Of a stretch of DNA of 64,000 nucleotides, positions 47,501 through 58,700 are shown piece after piece; the first letter of the stretch is position 1; each line of letters starts with the position of its first letter. Under the pieces are notes generated by a model. The model was not told the origin of the DNA. It worked only from the letters and a program-made list of their open reading frames with translations, and made no database searches. Both the position numbers and the translations under genes were made by a program. Source of the DNA: Osmia lignaria lignaria (lineage: Eukaryota; Arthropoda; Insecta; Hymenoptera; Megachilidae); NCBI RefSeq assembly GCF_051020975.1, contig NC_135042.1, forward strand, positions 4,611,888 through 4,675,887. The letters are read 5' to 3'.

Positions 47501-50500
47501 ACAAACTGCAATTATTTGTACTGACATAATTCTATTCGCATTATCAAAATCGATCAAGAATCGATTAAAGATATAATAGAATTATACCTTCAAACCATTT
47601 GATCCGATGTATCGCCGCAAACATTCCATTTCCCAGCCGCAAATGATAAAAAGAATCATTTTCTATCGCATAATCTATATATGTACTCGCGTACATAATA
47701 ATGTTATCGATCGAGAGTAAATGTAAAAGTACAGTGACGATGCTAGTAGGTAAGAGTAGATCGAACGGAATACTGCACGTCTTTACGCGTTACCTACTTC
47801 GATCTTTCACTATTTTATGACTACGACATGAATCGTATATGATTTGTTTAAAAAATTATTCACTGACATAACCATGGAATCGCACTGTACTATACATCCC
47901 TGAGTCGTACGGGGTTTAATATCGTGAAGGGTAGTCGAGAGGAAGGAAGATAGGGGCGACCCTAAAGCGAGGGAGTGCTGATGCTAAAGCTGCGAGCACG
48001 AAGGGACCTTCAAATAAAAAAAAAAGGTAGGACCTACTGAGCGAGCGAGTGGAACGAGCAAGAGAAAACAGGAGAGAAAATCCGGTCCCCTTCTTTCGAG
48101 ACCGGGGAAAGGCCGCACCCACTCAGTTCTTGAAGATCATACTGGGTCCCCGCTGGCACAGCCCTGAGCATGTAAGTAAACACACCAAAGTTCTGGTGCC
48201 TCGACATGGAGCGAACATTTTCCACGAGGTTGGATATCCGTGAAGAACGACGAGCGGTCACTCACGTAGACGAGAACTCGAAGACCCTCGGTTCGACCGT
48301 TATGAAAAATGAAACGAGGACGTCAAATGTACAGGGCGACGTACATAAGTAGAAACCTTTCGAAATTCAAACTGGTCGCGGGAGAAATTCTAATACTTTC
48401 TAAGACGCACAAGAGGAGTCTCATTTAGTTGAATTACGCGGGGATCGCACAAAGGGACGGATGAAACTTGTACGGGTCTGACCATTGTTACTCCGATCAC
48501 ACGATGCTTACACAATATCTATGAAGTTGCGCTACGTTTCGCCAGACAGCAATAACTCTCCTAGCCTTTAAAGCAAATTCGTGTCGTCTGCGTCATAACG
48601 TTATATTATAACGTTATTTGAATGTAAGATAATCAGAATGCATACGCTTGGCCAGCAAGTTGGTCACTCTTAGGTTAAGCCAAAGTCAACACGTGGCAAC
48701 GCCGCGCTACAGCTGTCATACGCGTCACGCATCGAGCCAAAGCTCAACTTATTCTACATACATGTTTTATAAGAGTTACTACATACTTTTTTCATTAGAA
48801 TAACCGATGCAAAACAGTTAGAACTTTGCCAACATTGTGAAGAAAAATTATTCCTTTGTCAAAGAACAGTACCGTGTAAAGCTGGGGGTACTTTACCGCG
48901 AGGGATACCCCAGTGTTACCTCGTAACATTCTCATGCCATCCGCTTCCCTCTCCCGAAATCCCAGACGGGAAAGTGAGTTTCGGAACATGATTGTTAATT
49001 TTACGTAACGTACGGCTTGCCTGCTAGGAACAAGTTTCCCCTCCTGCTTTTACCCAGATCTCGGTTCAATACCGGGCTTGAATTTTCTGGGCTTTAATTT
49101 TCCAATCACACGCTGATAAAAAGGAAACAAATGTAGGTGAAGAGACGAGGATGGTTTCGTAATAAGCAAAGACGGTTATTGTGTGAATCCTCGAATTCGA
49201 CTGCCTTTCGAACGTCTCCTCGAGCAGGAAAATGTCCCCTGGGAAAACAGGGGGTGCACTCCTAAGTAGACGTACCTTCGAGGCGCTCAGTCAATTCTTT
49301 ACGCACAGCCGATCCACGAAAATACAATCTGTCGTCGTCTCCAGACGTCTCACCGAAAGGCTGTTCCAAGACGAAGCTTACAGTTCAGTATTCCTACACA
49401 AAAAAAGCTACTCTCCAAAGTTCCCAGGCCCTCTTCAAGAATTTTTCCATCGTCTCTCTTGAAAATCGCGTTAATTGTCTCAACGTCTTCCAGAAACGAG
49501 CCAATGTTATCGGTGCAGCAATATTAACTTTACAACGCGAGGAGGAGGGAGCCGGGAGTGAAATAAAGAGAGAACGACAGCGAAAGAGAGGATGAAGGGA
49601 TAGGGTTAGTCTGTATCAACTGTGCACCCTTATCAATTGGAAAATTGGTGCGTGCAGTGGGAGCGGAAGAGGAGGAGACTCGGCTATGTTCAGCGTTGGA
49701 GGGGAGGGAAGAACGATTAGGTTTACGCGCCTGCCAGGGACGTACATATCGAAGGGGCGAACGGAGCACGAGAAAGAATATCGGGTTCAGTTTGTTTTAA
49801 CGATCTGCATTGTCTATGCACCCTCACGAATTAGGAATTTCAAACCGGCTACCCGATGAGCTGGTGGCAAGAAGGGTGCTCGTACAAAAGCCAGGGGCGT
49901 ATCCAAGGAATGGTAGGGAGCCTTTGTGTGTACGTTGAGAGAATCAAAAGAACCAGCAAGTGAATCAGCGAAAGAGAACGAGGGGAATGGAGACGAACAG
50001 AAAAGAGGGAGGAAGAAGAGTGACGAGACGCTTAGGGCGCATGCGTCACTCATCGTGGGCGTCGGGAATGTGTTGACACGAGAAGCCGAGAAAACGCTGT
50101 GCCTCTAATGCTACGACGCCCGTGTTATCGTCGATACGGTTCCCATACCGCGGGCATGCCTTGTCCTCAGAAAATCTGGGTCTTCGACTTCCGTTCTAAC
50201 GTCGAAATCAGGGGTCTGGTTGTTGCCGATGGTCGTATCGACATTATCCGGTATTGGATGATTCAAACATTGCTGCGTAGATGATTAACACAACAAACAA
50301 GAGTAGAACCCGTCAATCAACTGGGATATATTTAAAAATACTTTATTCTATCAACACAAAGAATTCATGAATATTTCAAGTGATATTAATGTTACATTAA
50401 TCTCATAACAAGTAGTTTACTTTTATGTAAGACTGGTCGAATAACGCCGACTTTAGTTGACTGTACGGTTCATCATTTCTAATTTAACTTTTCTCGATGT

Positions 50501-50821
50501 CCGTCATTGCTAAGAGCATTATTTTTTATGAAACTTTTATTCGATGTTTAGAGACTCGCGCTACAATAATTTTCAAAGTTAGTACGAGACTATAGGGAAT
50601 GGTGCTTCGTAGGAGTATACGGTGTTCTCCACGCAGTAAATTTATATGAGGTTATGTTCGGTGAGGCTGGATATTAGGGATAACCATACAACTACAATGA
50701 CATTACTTTCACGATGCTTCATATACAATAAATAGCACTGTTCGAACAAATATGATGCATACAAATGTTTTTAGTAAATTGAAAAATTGCGTTTGATGTG
50801 TTATAAAATGCAATACCTTAC
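38564..50821. other. 12-kb non-coding stretch upstream of the main RING-ligase start
   Basis: No protein-coding exon is supported. It is probably 5' flank of the short transcript and intron of a longer one starting near 52.2 kb (minus strand). Noted inside: a purine-rich leader upstream of the 38,563 start; CpG-rich sequence at about 46,640-47,280 that looks promoter-like; a CT run near 44,211-44,224; and a TTAA-flanked miniature element at 46,484. Confidence 0.45.
46484..46603. mobile_element. TTAA-flanked miniature element (piggyBac-like)
   Basis: It starts TTAACCCTTCAGACCCG and ends CGGGTCAAAGAGGTTAA, an inverted repeat of about 17 bp with TTAA at both outer edges, as in piggyBac insertions. 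The 120-bp interior is AT-rich and non-coding. Confidence 0.65.
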
Positions 50822-50906
50822 CATTCGGAGAGGCGTTATCAGAGCTGTCCCTAGAGTTCGGAGGGCCCCGTTCAAGTGCCCCGTTTGCCATATATCAGGG
50901 ACAACT
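50822..50906 (-). CDS. RNF38: Probable alternative first coding exon of the RING ligase
   Basis: On the minus strand a clean acceptor (ATTCTTCAG) and donor (GTAAGG) bracket an 85-nt exon. It holds an ATG at 50891 and an open frame reading MANGALERGPPNSRDSSDN and then ASPNG, leaving phase 1. The ligase exon at 36043-35958 accepts phase 1, so a join giving ...ASPN-ATNQLPLSP is possible. That would skip the exons at 38563, 36514 and 36208. Splice sites and phase are seen; assignment to this gene is inference. It could instead belong to an unknown minus-strand gene. Confidence 0.45.
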
Positions 50907-53489
50907 CTGAAGAATATGGTACATGAAAACGTTATTTACAATTACCAAAGATAATCTAAAGCGTTAAAAACAAAACGGTGATAGAGCAGCACGCACATTT
51001 CAGTCACTATTATATCGCAGAATACGAACTTTTATGTATGAGCAGAGCCTTGTACAACCAGTAGTGAAAAATTCTATGCATTTATGAGTACAGACTTTAT
51101 AGAGAGCAGTAAGAAGATCGCGGTTGTTGCTTACAATTGCCTATTTGAATAACTAAAAATACACTTGAATCTCTGCGACTCATACACGCATTATTTACAC
51201 AACACTGAAATCTCAGGTCTTAAATTTAACAGAAAAATATCCCTTTGCATTAATGACCAAAGGGTTAACTAAGGGAAGCCTAAGTAGCACGCGACCGTAC
51301 ATATAAACTAAGCGCATAATTGATTACACATCGCATGCGTTTAAAGAATCAGTAATCTTTGAGTAGGTACTATTGCGACTATGAATATAGGTGCGTTAAA
51401 GGTATCGTCCGGTTAATCGCAATATTCGTGTCTGTTACTTTTTTTTGTTGTCGCATCTATTGTCGGCGATAAGAGTATGTATGCATCAAGTACAACGTAT
51501 CGCAGCTATTTTGCGCAAACACAATGAAGGAGCGAAGCCCGAAAACAGTTTGAAAAGAAAGCTTTACTACGTGTACGTAAGTACTTTCACGAATACGTGA
51601 ATGCATGTCAGTGTTCGCGCATACAAATAAACCTGCGCCATATGTATGCATACATACGTGAATCGTATATAGGTACATGTATATGTACTACATAGATCTC
51701 AATACAGGAAAAAGACGGCGAATAAAAAGGGAACGCATCGGAGAAAGATCGAAAGTATTACAGGTGTAACTGGGGTATAATCGAACGTAACGTTAAATCT
51801 TCTTGTGCGCATAAGGGACTGTTTCCACGTGAATGTGCATCCTCTGTGTTTACGAAGGACAGTTATCAAAAATCGAAGGTGGAATATCACAATGAAAGCC
51901 AAATACGATCCGAGCGGACAAAGAACGCTGGGTAAATGCGTATCAAATGGGCGGAAGGTAGAAGAAATGGAAGAAAAGAAAGTAGAAAGGAGGGAATAAC
52001 GATGTGGAGAAGGAGATGAATTTTGGAGATTAAAAATTTTAAGTTCAGACGCCGGAGAAACGCGTTGGGAAAATTCTACGAAAAAAAAACAAAAGCGATG
52101 GAGATGTCGAGGACAGCACACCGTCAGGGTAAAATAAAGACAGGGTCGAGCGAGCGAGAGATATAGAGAGAAAAAGAGAGAGACAGCGCGCATCCAAATT
52201 TCGGAGGGAAAACTCCTACCTTTTACTGGGATAATCTGGGATTTTCAGAACGATGTCATAGCAGAGTACGTTGGTTGCGCTAGGCGAAACCGACGGTCGG
52301 CGATGGCCGTGCAGCTCACCACTGAGAACACTGAGGTCGCTCCATGTCTCTCACTCGACCCAAGCCACGACCCCGCCCATTATGGGCCTAACTAATATTC
52401 TCGAGGCCGTATATTAAACCATAAACCACTATGTACTTTCATATATTTAATTCCGCCCGTAAACCACCACAGATATCCTCTGATATTTCGCGTAGCGATA
52501 TCTGCGCCGCAAGATTATCAGCGTTCTTGGTCACTGACGTCAAACGCTTTCACGAACTTCGGATATCTCGCCGTAGGTTAATGGCGGCACCACTTGCTGG
52601 CCGCAATAGTCACGTTGTTTTGTAATACGGTACTTTTCATCCGTTTTTATGTACAAATTTCTTTCTGTCTTTACTCAGTATCGCTTATTATTAAACGATA
52701 AGCGATAATTCACGCTCGATTTCCACTAATGTTGCATCTGAGAGTAAGTTTCCTGTTATCTTTCTTGGTGTTTCAGCGCTTCCACCTTTACGAAGCAGCT
52801 GCATCATCAGCGTATGCACATGTAGCCATGTAGCTCGACAAGTTTAAGAAAATTTCTGTAGAGGGAGAACGATAGGCAGGTTGCTTTCCCCACCATATTG
52901 TACCTCCATAAACTACTTCTCCTCCAGTTGCTGTATTGTAGCATTTTATTAGATTCTTTAGATCAAATTTTAGAACCATACCTTTTTCGTATTTTAAATT
53001 TACAAGTCATTATATTGAAAATTATTTGAACCGAAACACAATAAGCCAACGCGAGATTTTATTTGGAGGTTTATAGAGAAATTGCAGACAAATATTGCGC
53101 GTACAATACCTTTTTAGGGATTCTTTTTAAACGTGTCGAGATATATATGTATATGGATTTCCTGTTCATCTTATATAAAGGTAATCTGATAAACAAGGAA
53201 GGAAACAATAAAGGGTGTAAAACCATTTCCTAAATTCAGACCCGTGTCACGAGATGTCGTGCTTCGCCATGTTCGACCAATCCGTGTGCCTACCTTCCGA
53301 TCGTTATACACAGTATTAGTTTATTTAATGATTTCGTTTGGAAATGTAACAGTTACATACATTGTCGAGCTAGAAAAAATAAAAATTCACTTTTAGTAAA
53401 TAGAAAATTTTTAAATTTTATTTATGTGAACAATTTAAAGGAAAGGTAACGAGTTTAGCGAAAAAACCCGGAAACATCCGAAGAGAGAA
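50907..53489. other. Non-coding region upstream of both divergent transcripts
   Basis: No supported coding exon. A minus-strand GTAGGA donor at 52,219-52,214, preceded by a moderately GC-rich stretch with CCCCGCCC (52,371-52,378), could be a 5' UTR exon and promoter of the long ligase transcript. The rest is AT-rich. Confidence 0.35.
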
Positions 53490-53602
53490 CGACATGATTG
53501 GATGGAAGAGGTCACGTGAGCTGCAACGCTTTTAAGTATTGGCTGAGCGTTCGTGGTAGGGGACGTTCATAATCCTTAAGATAGGCTTGCGTCTTCACAA
53601 AG
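53490..53602 (+). promoter_or_regulatory. Likely promoter and first untranslated exon of the PNRC-like gene
   Basis: Contains two ATTGG (inverted CCAAT) boxes at 53497 and 53538, and an E-box CACGTG at 53513. It ends in a strong donor, AAAG|GTAAGA, at 53603. The next plausible plus-strand acceptor before the coding exon is TTTTACAG at 55241-55248. Inference from motifs and position. Confidence 0.4.
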
Positions 53603-55303
53603 GTAAGAGACAGTGTTGGGGAAGGAACGTGCTTACGCGCACATAGTTTATGAGTTCGATCGTAGTATCCGGTTTCAGTGAGTGTTGTGTGAGTTGGCGA
53701 AGTAGTAAAAAAAAGAGGTTAAAGTGAGAGGAAGAAGAGAAAGAAGAGGCAGAAACTGACGGGCGCTGCTTGGGCGGATGATTATCAGTTTTTACAACAA
53801 CGAATACATTCAACGTTTACACAAGGTTGATCTCGTAAGAACAAAATTAAATATACTGCTTTTTTTCAAGTAAAGTAATCCAAAAATCAATTCCGTTACT
53901 TTAATCGTAAACAAAAAGTTTGGACTAACATTAAAAGGTTAACTCTTTAATATTTTTATTTGAACCATATCGGAAGCGAGTAAATAAAGAAATAATAATT
54001 TTTAACATAGTGTGAATCTAACCATATAACATTCACAAGTTTGCGTGTAAAGATGCAACGAAGTTTCCGACAATGTTTGTATTCAATGATTTTTGTAACT
54101 GCGCAATAATCTCGTGATTCAGGGCAAAAGGGAAGGGGGAACGCGGAGGAATAAACTTGGTGGGGTACCCCACAAATCTCTTACGAGTAAAATGCTACCT
54201 CGCCCCGATTGCTTCGATTCTTTTTACAGTTCTCTTTATTCGTTATTTTTATATATCTGCCCATATTCGATGACCGTTGGTCACCTTTACTCCTATTTTG
54301 TCTTCTCACCACGTAAAATCACTCATGTTTTTAAAATTCTCTCACGTTTTTCGACGCAGCTGGAGGGGCACAAGATGGCGGACGCGACTTGTTTGTTTTC
54401 CCTACTTCGCACGTAGTTTTCACAATACGATGAAATAGTTCAACAGTAAATTCTACGAATTCATTTTCTTATAACGTGAAAGATAACAGATACATATGTG
54501 TTGGTAAACGTGAAATTTCATAAGTAGAGTTAATATCAGAGACATTTCTTCTGACTGTACGTATAATGGTGGGTCTTGAATTTTTTCCACTCTTCATTTG
54601 TTAACCTGATAAAATGGTTCTATAACTTTTTCAAACTTTCAAGTCTCAAAGTGCTAACTGATTTTGTACCCCGTGTGTTTCATCATTTCCTATGAAATCT
54701 GCGTGTAGAAAAATCCAGGTATACAATATGTAATTTTTTATCTTCTTCAATATTGCAGTTGCGTCTTTGCGTTGTTAGATAACGATATTCCTTGGTGCTT
54801 GTTGACGAGCAGTCTCACTCTGAGGTCAGTGTTATTGATTAAACCGTGTTTACGTTTATCGGTAATGTCAGCAGTTGCTCTATTTGCTAGGAAAATACCA
54901 CGGACTTTATTATTGGATATTCGTGCCAAAAAACACATATTTAATGGAAAAATGTCCGTAGTTCTATCGAGAACGTGCTTTTCAGTAAATAACTGACGCA
55001 ATTACTCGTCCTTGCGTCGTTAGAGTCCACTATCCAACTTTTTCTAAAAAAAAGTCAAACGGAAATCCGTTATTTATCAGTTTCCAAGAAATCAGTACTT
55101 TTGGAATTGACCGACTTTTACACAGTCTAACGGTTAAAATAGAATGTGCCTTTAATGCTCATGCTTAAATAGATTATTCAATGTAATATGTTGTAAAATT
55201 GTTGATTTGTCGATGCATGAGATTAAAGGAACTAAATTGATTTTACAGACGGGTCGGTTGACTTCGTGAGAGATAGAAAAGTGGAAAGTGCGATAAACAA
55301 GCC

Positions 55304-55711
55304 ATGACGAATTCGGTACCAAAATTGAACAACAAAGTTGAGCGGCATGGGTCGCCGAACATTGGCCTCGAGCGGCATCATCACCGTTCCAGTGCAATCA
55401 AATCATCATCCACTTACTTCCACAACGGTGGAAGATCTCATGGGAGAAATTCGACTGGTAGATTGAGCTGCAGCCCAAATTTTTCGTCGAAGGGTTCGAG
55501 GAATTCGCCGTCGCGATACGATTATAGTCCTCGCGGCAGTCCAACAAATAGCTTCTACGCGGGTGCTAAGTTCTCTGAACCGCCGTCTCCTGCGAGCCTT
55601 CCCAAACCGCCCAGCCATTGGACTACGAGACTGATGTGCAGCTATCAGCAATCTGACAGGAGTTGCGATATTTCAAATCATCTCAAGATGATATTAAACG
55701 TCCAAGCCTGA
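55304..55711 (+). CDS. PNRC2: PNRC1/PNRC2-like decapping coactivator
   Basis: Small proline/serine-rich protein. In vertebrates PNRC2 bridges UPF1 and DCP1A in mRNA decay and binds nuclear receptors. The intronless frame gives 135 residues, close to human PNRC2 (139). The family block is unmistakable at residues 85-106: YAGAKF followed by SEPPSPASLPKPPSHW. It is followed, as in human, by a C-terminal hydrophobic motif (HLKMILNVQA; human ends similarly in an LL-containing box). The N-terminal half is rich in Ser, Arg, His and Asn, without a fold I recognise. The acceptor TTTTACAG at 55241-55248 puts the ATG 56 nt into this exon. The upstream exon is probably near 53.6 kb. PNRC1 versus PNRC2 cannot be distinguished. 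Confidence 0.88.
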   Translation: MTNSVPKLNNKVERHGSPNIGLERHHHRSSAIKSSSTYFHNGGRSHGRNSTGRLSCSPNFSSKGSRNSPSRYDYSPRGSPTNSFYAGAKFSEPPSPASLPKPPSHWTTRLMCSYQQSDRSCDISNHLKMILNVQA

Positions 55712-58700
55712 TACCTAGAGACCAACGGACCGCTAAGAACGGTAACCAGCTTCTAAAGAAAGCGAAAAGGGACACAGGTACGATATTATCGTCTCCCCCT
55801 CTTGGATTAAGGATGTATTTTTTTCCTCTTGTATGGTGATGTGAAGCTGCTCGTTTAAACTAACAAACAGACAAAGAACACAAGTGTTTACATGAGAAGA
55901 ACTGCGCGATAATACAATCTCTTTAAAAAAAAAAAAAAAGACGATGATAACGAGTAATACGCAAGTAGTAACAGAGCACCAGCGCCTTTCAGTTTCTCAT
56001 GGTATAGATATGCTGAGTGTGAACACACCATTATTTGTTCTCTAAGCTATTATATACAAAAAACAAAAACATTAAGCGTGAAAAAGACGCAGGCGCGTCT
56101 GCACCGCGAAACCGTGATTCAAGTATATGATATAACTTCTAACAATTCTATTATGCGCCGTCTATGAAGATATAAGATGTATGTATTTTAGATTATTATT
56201 ATATATGATTAACTTGCAGAGACGCATACACATACACATATACTACACAACACTCGATTGTATTATTTGTTTGACGAAATGGTACGAAGACATAGGCAAA
56301 GCTGCATTAGCTATTTTTAGAAACAATAACTATTTTCTTTCTTTTTTTTCTCACGTCGTCTTACAATCAAAATTCAGCACCGTAGCTTATGACACCAGTA
56401 TGTTTTATTCTTTTTCGTTCTGTCCGGAATTCTTTCCAAAACAATTACTAAAATCTTTGCTAACAGGATATGTATGCTAATTATTATTTTCTTTTTTTTT
56501 TCTTCTTTTTTCATTGAGAAATACTTTACAGTGTATAGGGGTAAACTTTAAGTATGTTTGCATATATTCATCTACTGCTCTTTAGCATTAAACCAATGTA
56601 TTCGTTCAGTATGTTTCTAATTAACGATTCTAATTGGTAATTAACTATCTTCCCCAACCTCTGTTAAGGTTTTGATATTCTGATAGAATCCATCGTTTCT
56701 CGATGAGTCTTTAAAAGGTATAATCAAATTATCCTTACGAGATCTTATTCATGAAAATTTTTGGTTTCTATTTATCTTCCTCTTTTTATCGAAGGTATTC
56801 TTATTCATTTTCGCAGCTTTGCAATCATTGTGCAAAGCGATCTATGTATAAGATACAAATGACGAATTTCCAGTGTGTATACAGATGGATTAATTTTTTG
56901 AAATTCGTACAATTCATTGAATGAATCGGATCAGTTTGAACGAGTGAATGATGATGAAAATGATCAGATATGTATGTGTGATGAATGATTATTCGTTTTT
57001 TTCTTCGGTAAATTCGTGATTAAGTAACATTTGCGCTTAAATTAACCAAGTTTTATTACATATTTCTCCCAATGTAAAGTTTGGAATTAATTTTTAATTC
57101 TAATCGCCAGAATTTCTCTATAGAATTTGGCTAATCCTTTTTTTTTTTCTTTGATCTAGTTATAAATGCAACGTATATTTCAACAAAGAAATTCAAATTT
57201 TTTTTTCCAAAGATATTGCATTATAAAATGACAACGGTGGTTTTTAATTTTTTTTTTTTCGCAATCTTCCCCTTTTTTTTGACCCAAAAGAAACACGGAT
57301 ATATTTAAATACGTAGACTGACCAAATTTACTTGAGGTGGTGTTTTAACTAATCCGTTATTTTTCTTTTTATTTAAAAGAAGGCATAGTTTTTTTTTTTT
57401 TTTAAATACATCTTTAGTATAACTATCATTTTTTTTTCTCTTCGTTTTGTAAGTTAGCTGTAAGGTAAATTAAATAAGTTTGCGTATGTATATGCCGATC
57501 TCAATCGAGTGCATCCATGCGTGTGTGTGGCTGTGTGTGCCTGCATGAGAGGATAGACAGGAAAAAATGTGCAATTTCGAACTTTCAATTACTTTCTCCA
57601 TCGTCTCGTAGTCCAGTAAAGCAAAATTTTTAATCGTATCTATAGCATCTCTGACAGCTGTGCATCGCGTTTAAAATGGTTGACAGGAGTTCTGACGTAA
57701 AATCTAATATTCGTTTCGATCAACAACCGGTTCTCATCGAACCACCGTCTCGGTTCGTTCTGATTTTCCTTTCGGGTAAAACGTTGCCGTGCAACGGTTT
57801 ACTCGAAGACAAAGTTAGAGCAGAATTAACGAGAGTAAAAAGAAATAATTCGTCTTCGTTTCTCTCCCTTTTCGTAATTCGATTATTAAATATTTTCTCA
57901 GGTTTGGTTAGTTTCTTCAGCATCAGTCTCTCTCGTGATAAGAAATTTCAAGTTAAGAACGCTTCGAGAGCTCCACACTCTCAATCGAAATTCTTCTGAT
58001 AAACGAAATCAGTTTCTTTTGTAGCACATGAGTGGGGTAATTGATAAGAGTCAATCCGAATGTTCGATCAAATTAAATAGTTTCTGCTCTCGACGGAAGA
58101 GGAAGCGTCTGAATTGTAAATTGAAAATTAGGCAGGGTTAATTTCCGTGCCAAATTTAAATTCTCGTTTTTTCTGATTTGAATCGAGTATGTTTATTATA
58201 GATTCTAATTGATCCTTATTTTTTTTTTTTTTCTAGAAACAATTTGGCTGATAAGAATTTTAGTATTTGCCCAGTGATTAGTCTATACATTCGAGTCTTT
58301 TTCTAACTCGGATCAAATGAAATTTTTTCAAAGTGGTATTAGAAATTCTCTTGAGCTCATCGGACGCGAGGTTAAAAATAAAAAAAAAAAAATTCAACAC
58401 TGCCGTCCTATGGGAGATTGATTGAATATTAAATTTTGAACGGTACGAGGAGATTGTCTCACAGACGAATTCTGTAAATAAATCGACAGGAGGGAAATTG
58501 TAATTTTCTGCAGCGTTTGTAAAAAACAAAAAACGAAAAAAGAATAACGGATTGTTTCGTGTATAAAGGATTTAGTGTACATATACGAACGAGGGGACAG
58601 ACGTGTATTATGTATATATGTATTGTATACATATTGTAAGGGGGGTAATGATTCTCGGTATGGCAACGGCGTTTTGTTCCGTTCCGATCGAGAGCATCAA

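Noticed and set aside
50099..50284. 61-codon plus-strand frame containing QKIWVFDFRSNVEIRG
   Set aside because: It has a protein-like look, but there are no exon borders and no family I recognise, so I do not call it a gene.
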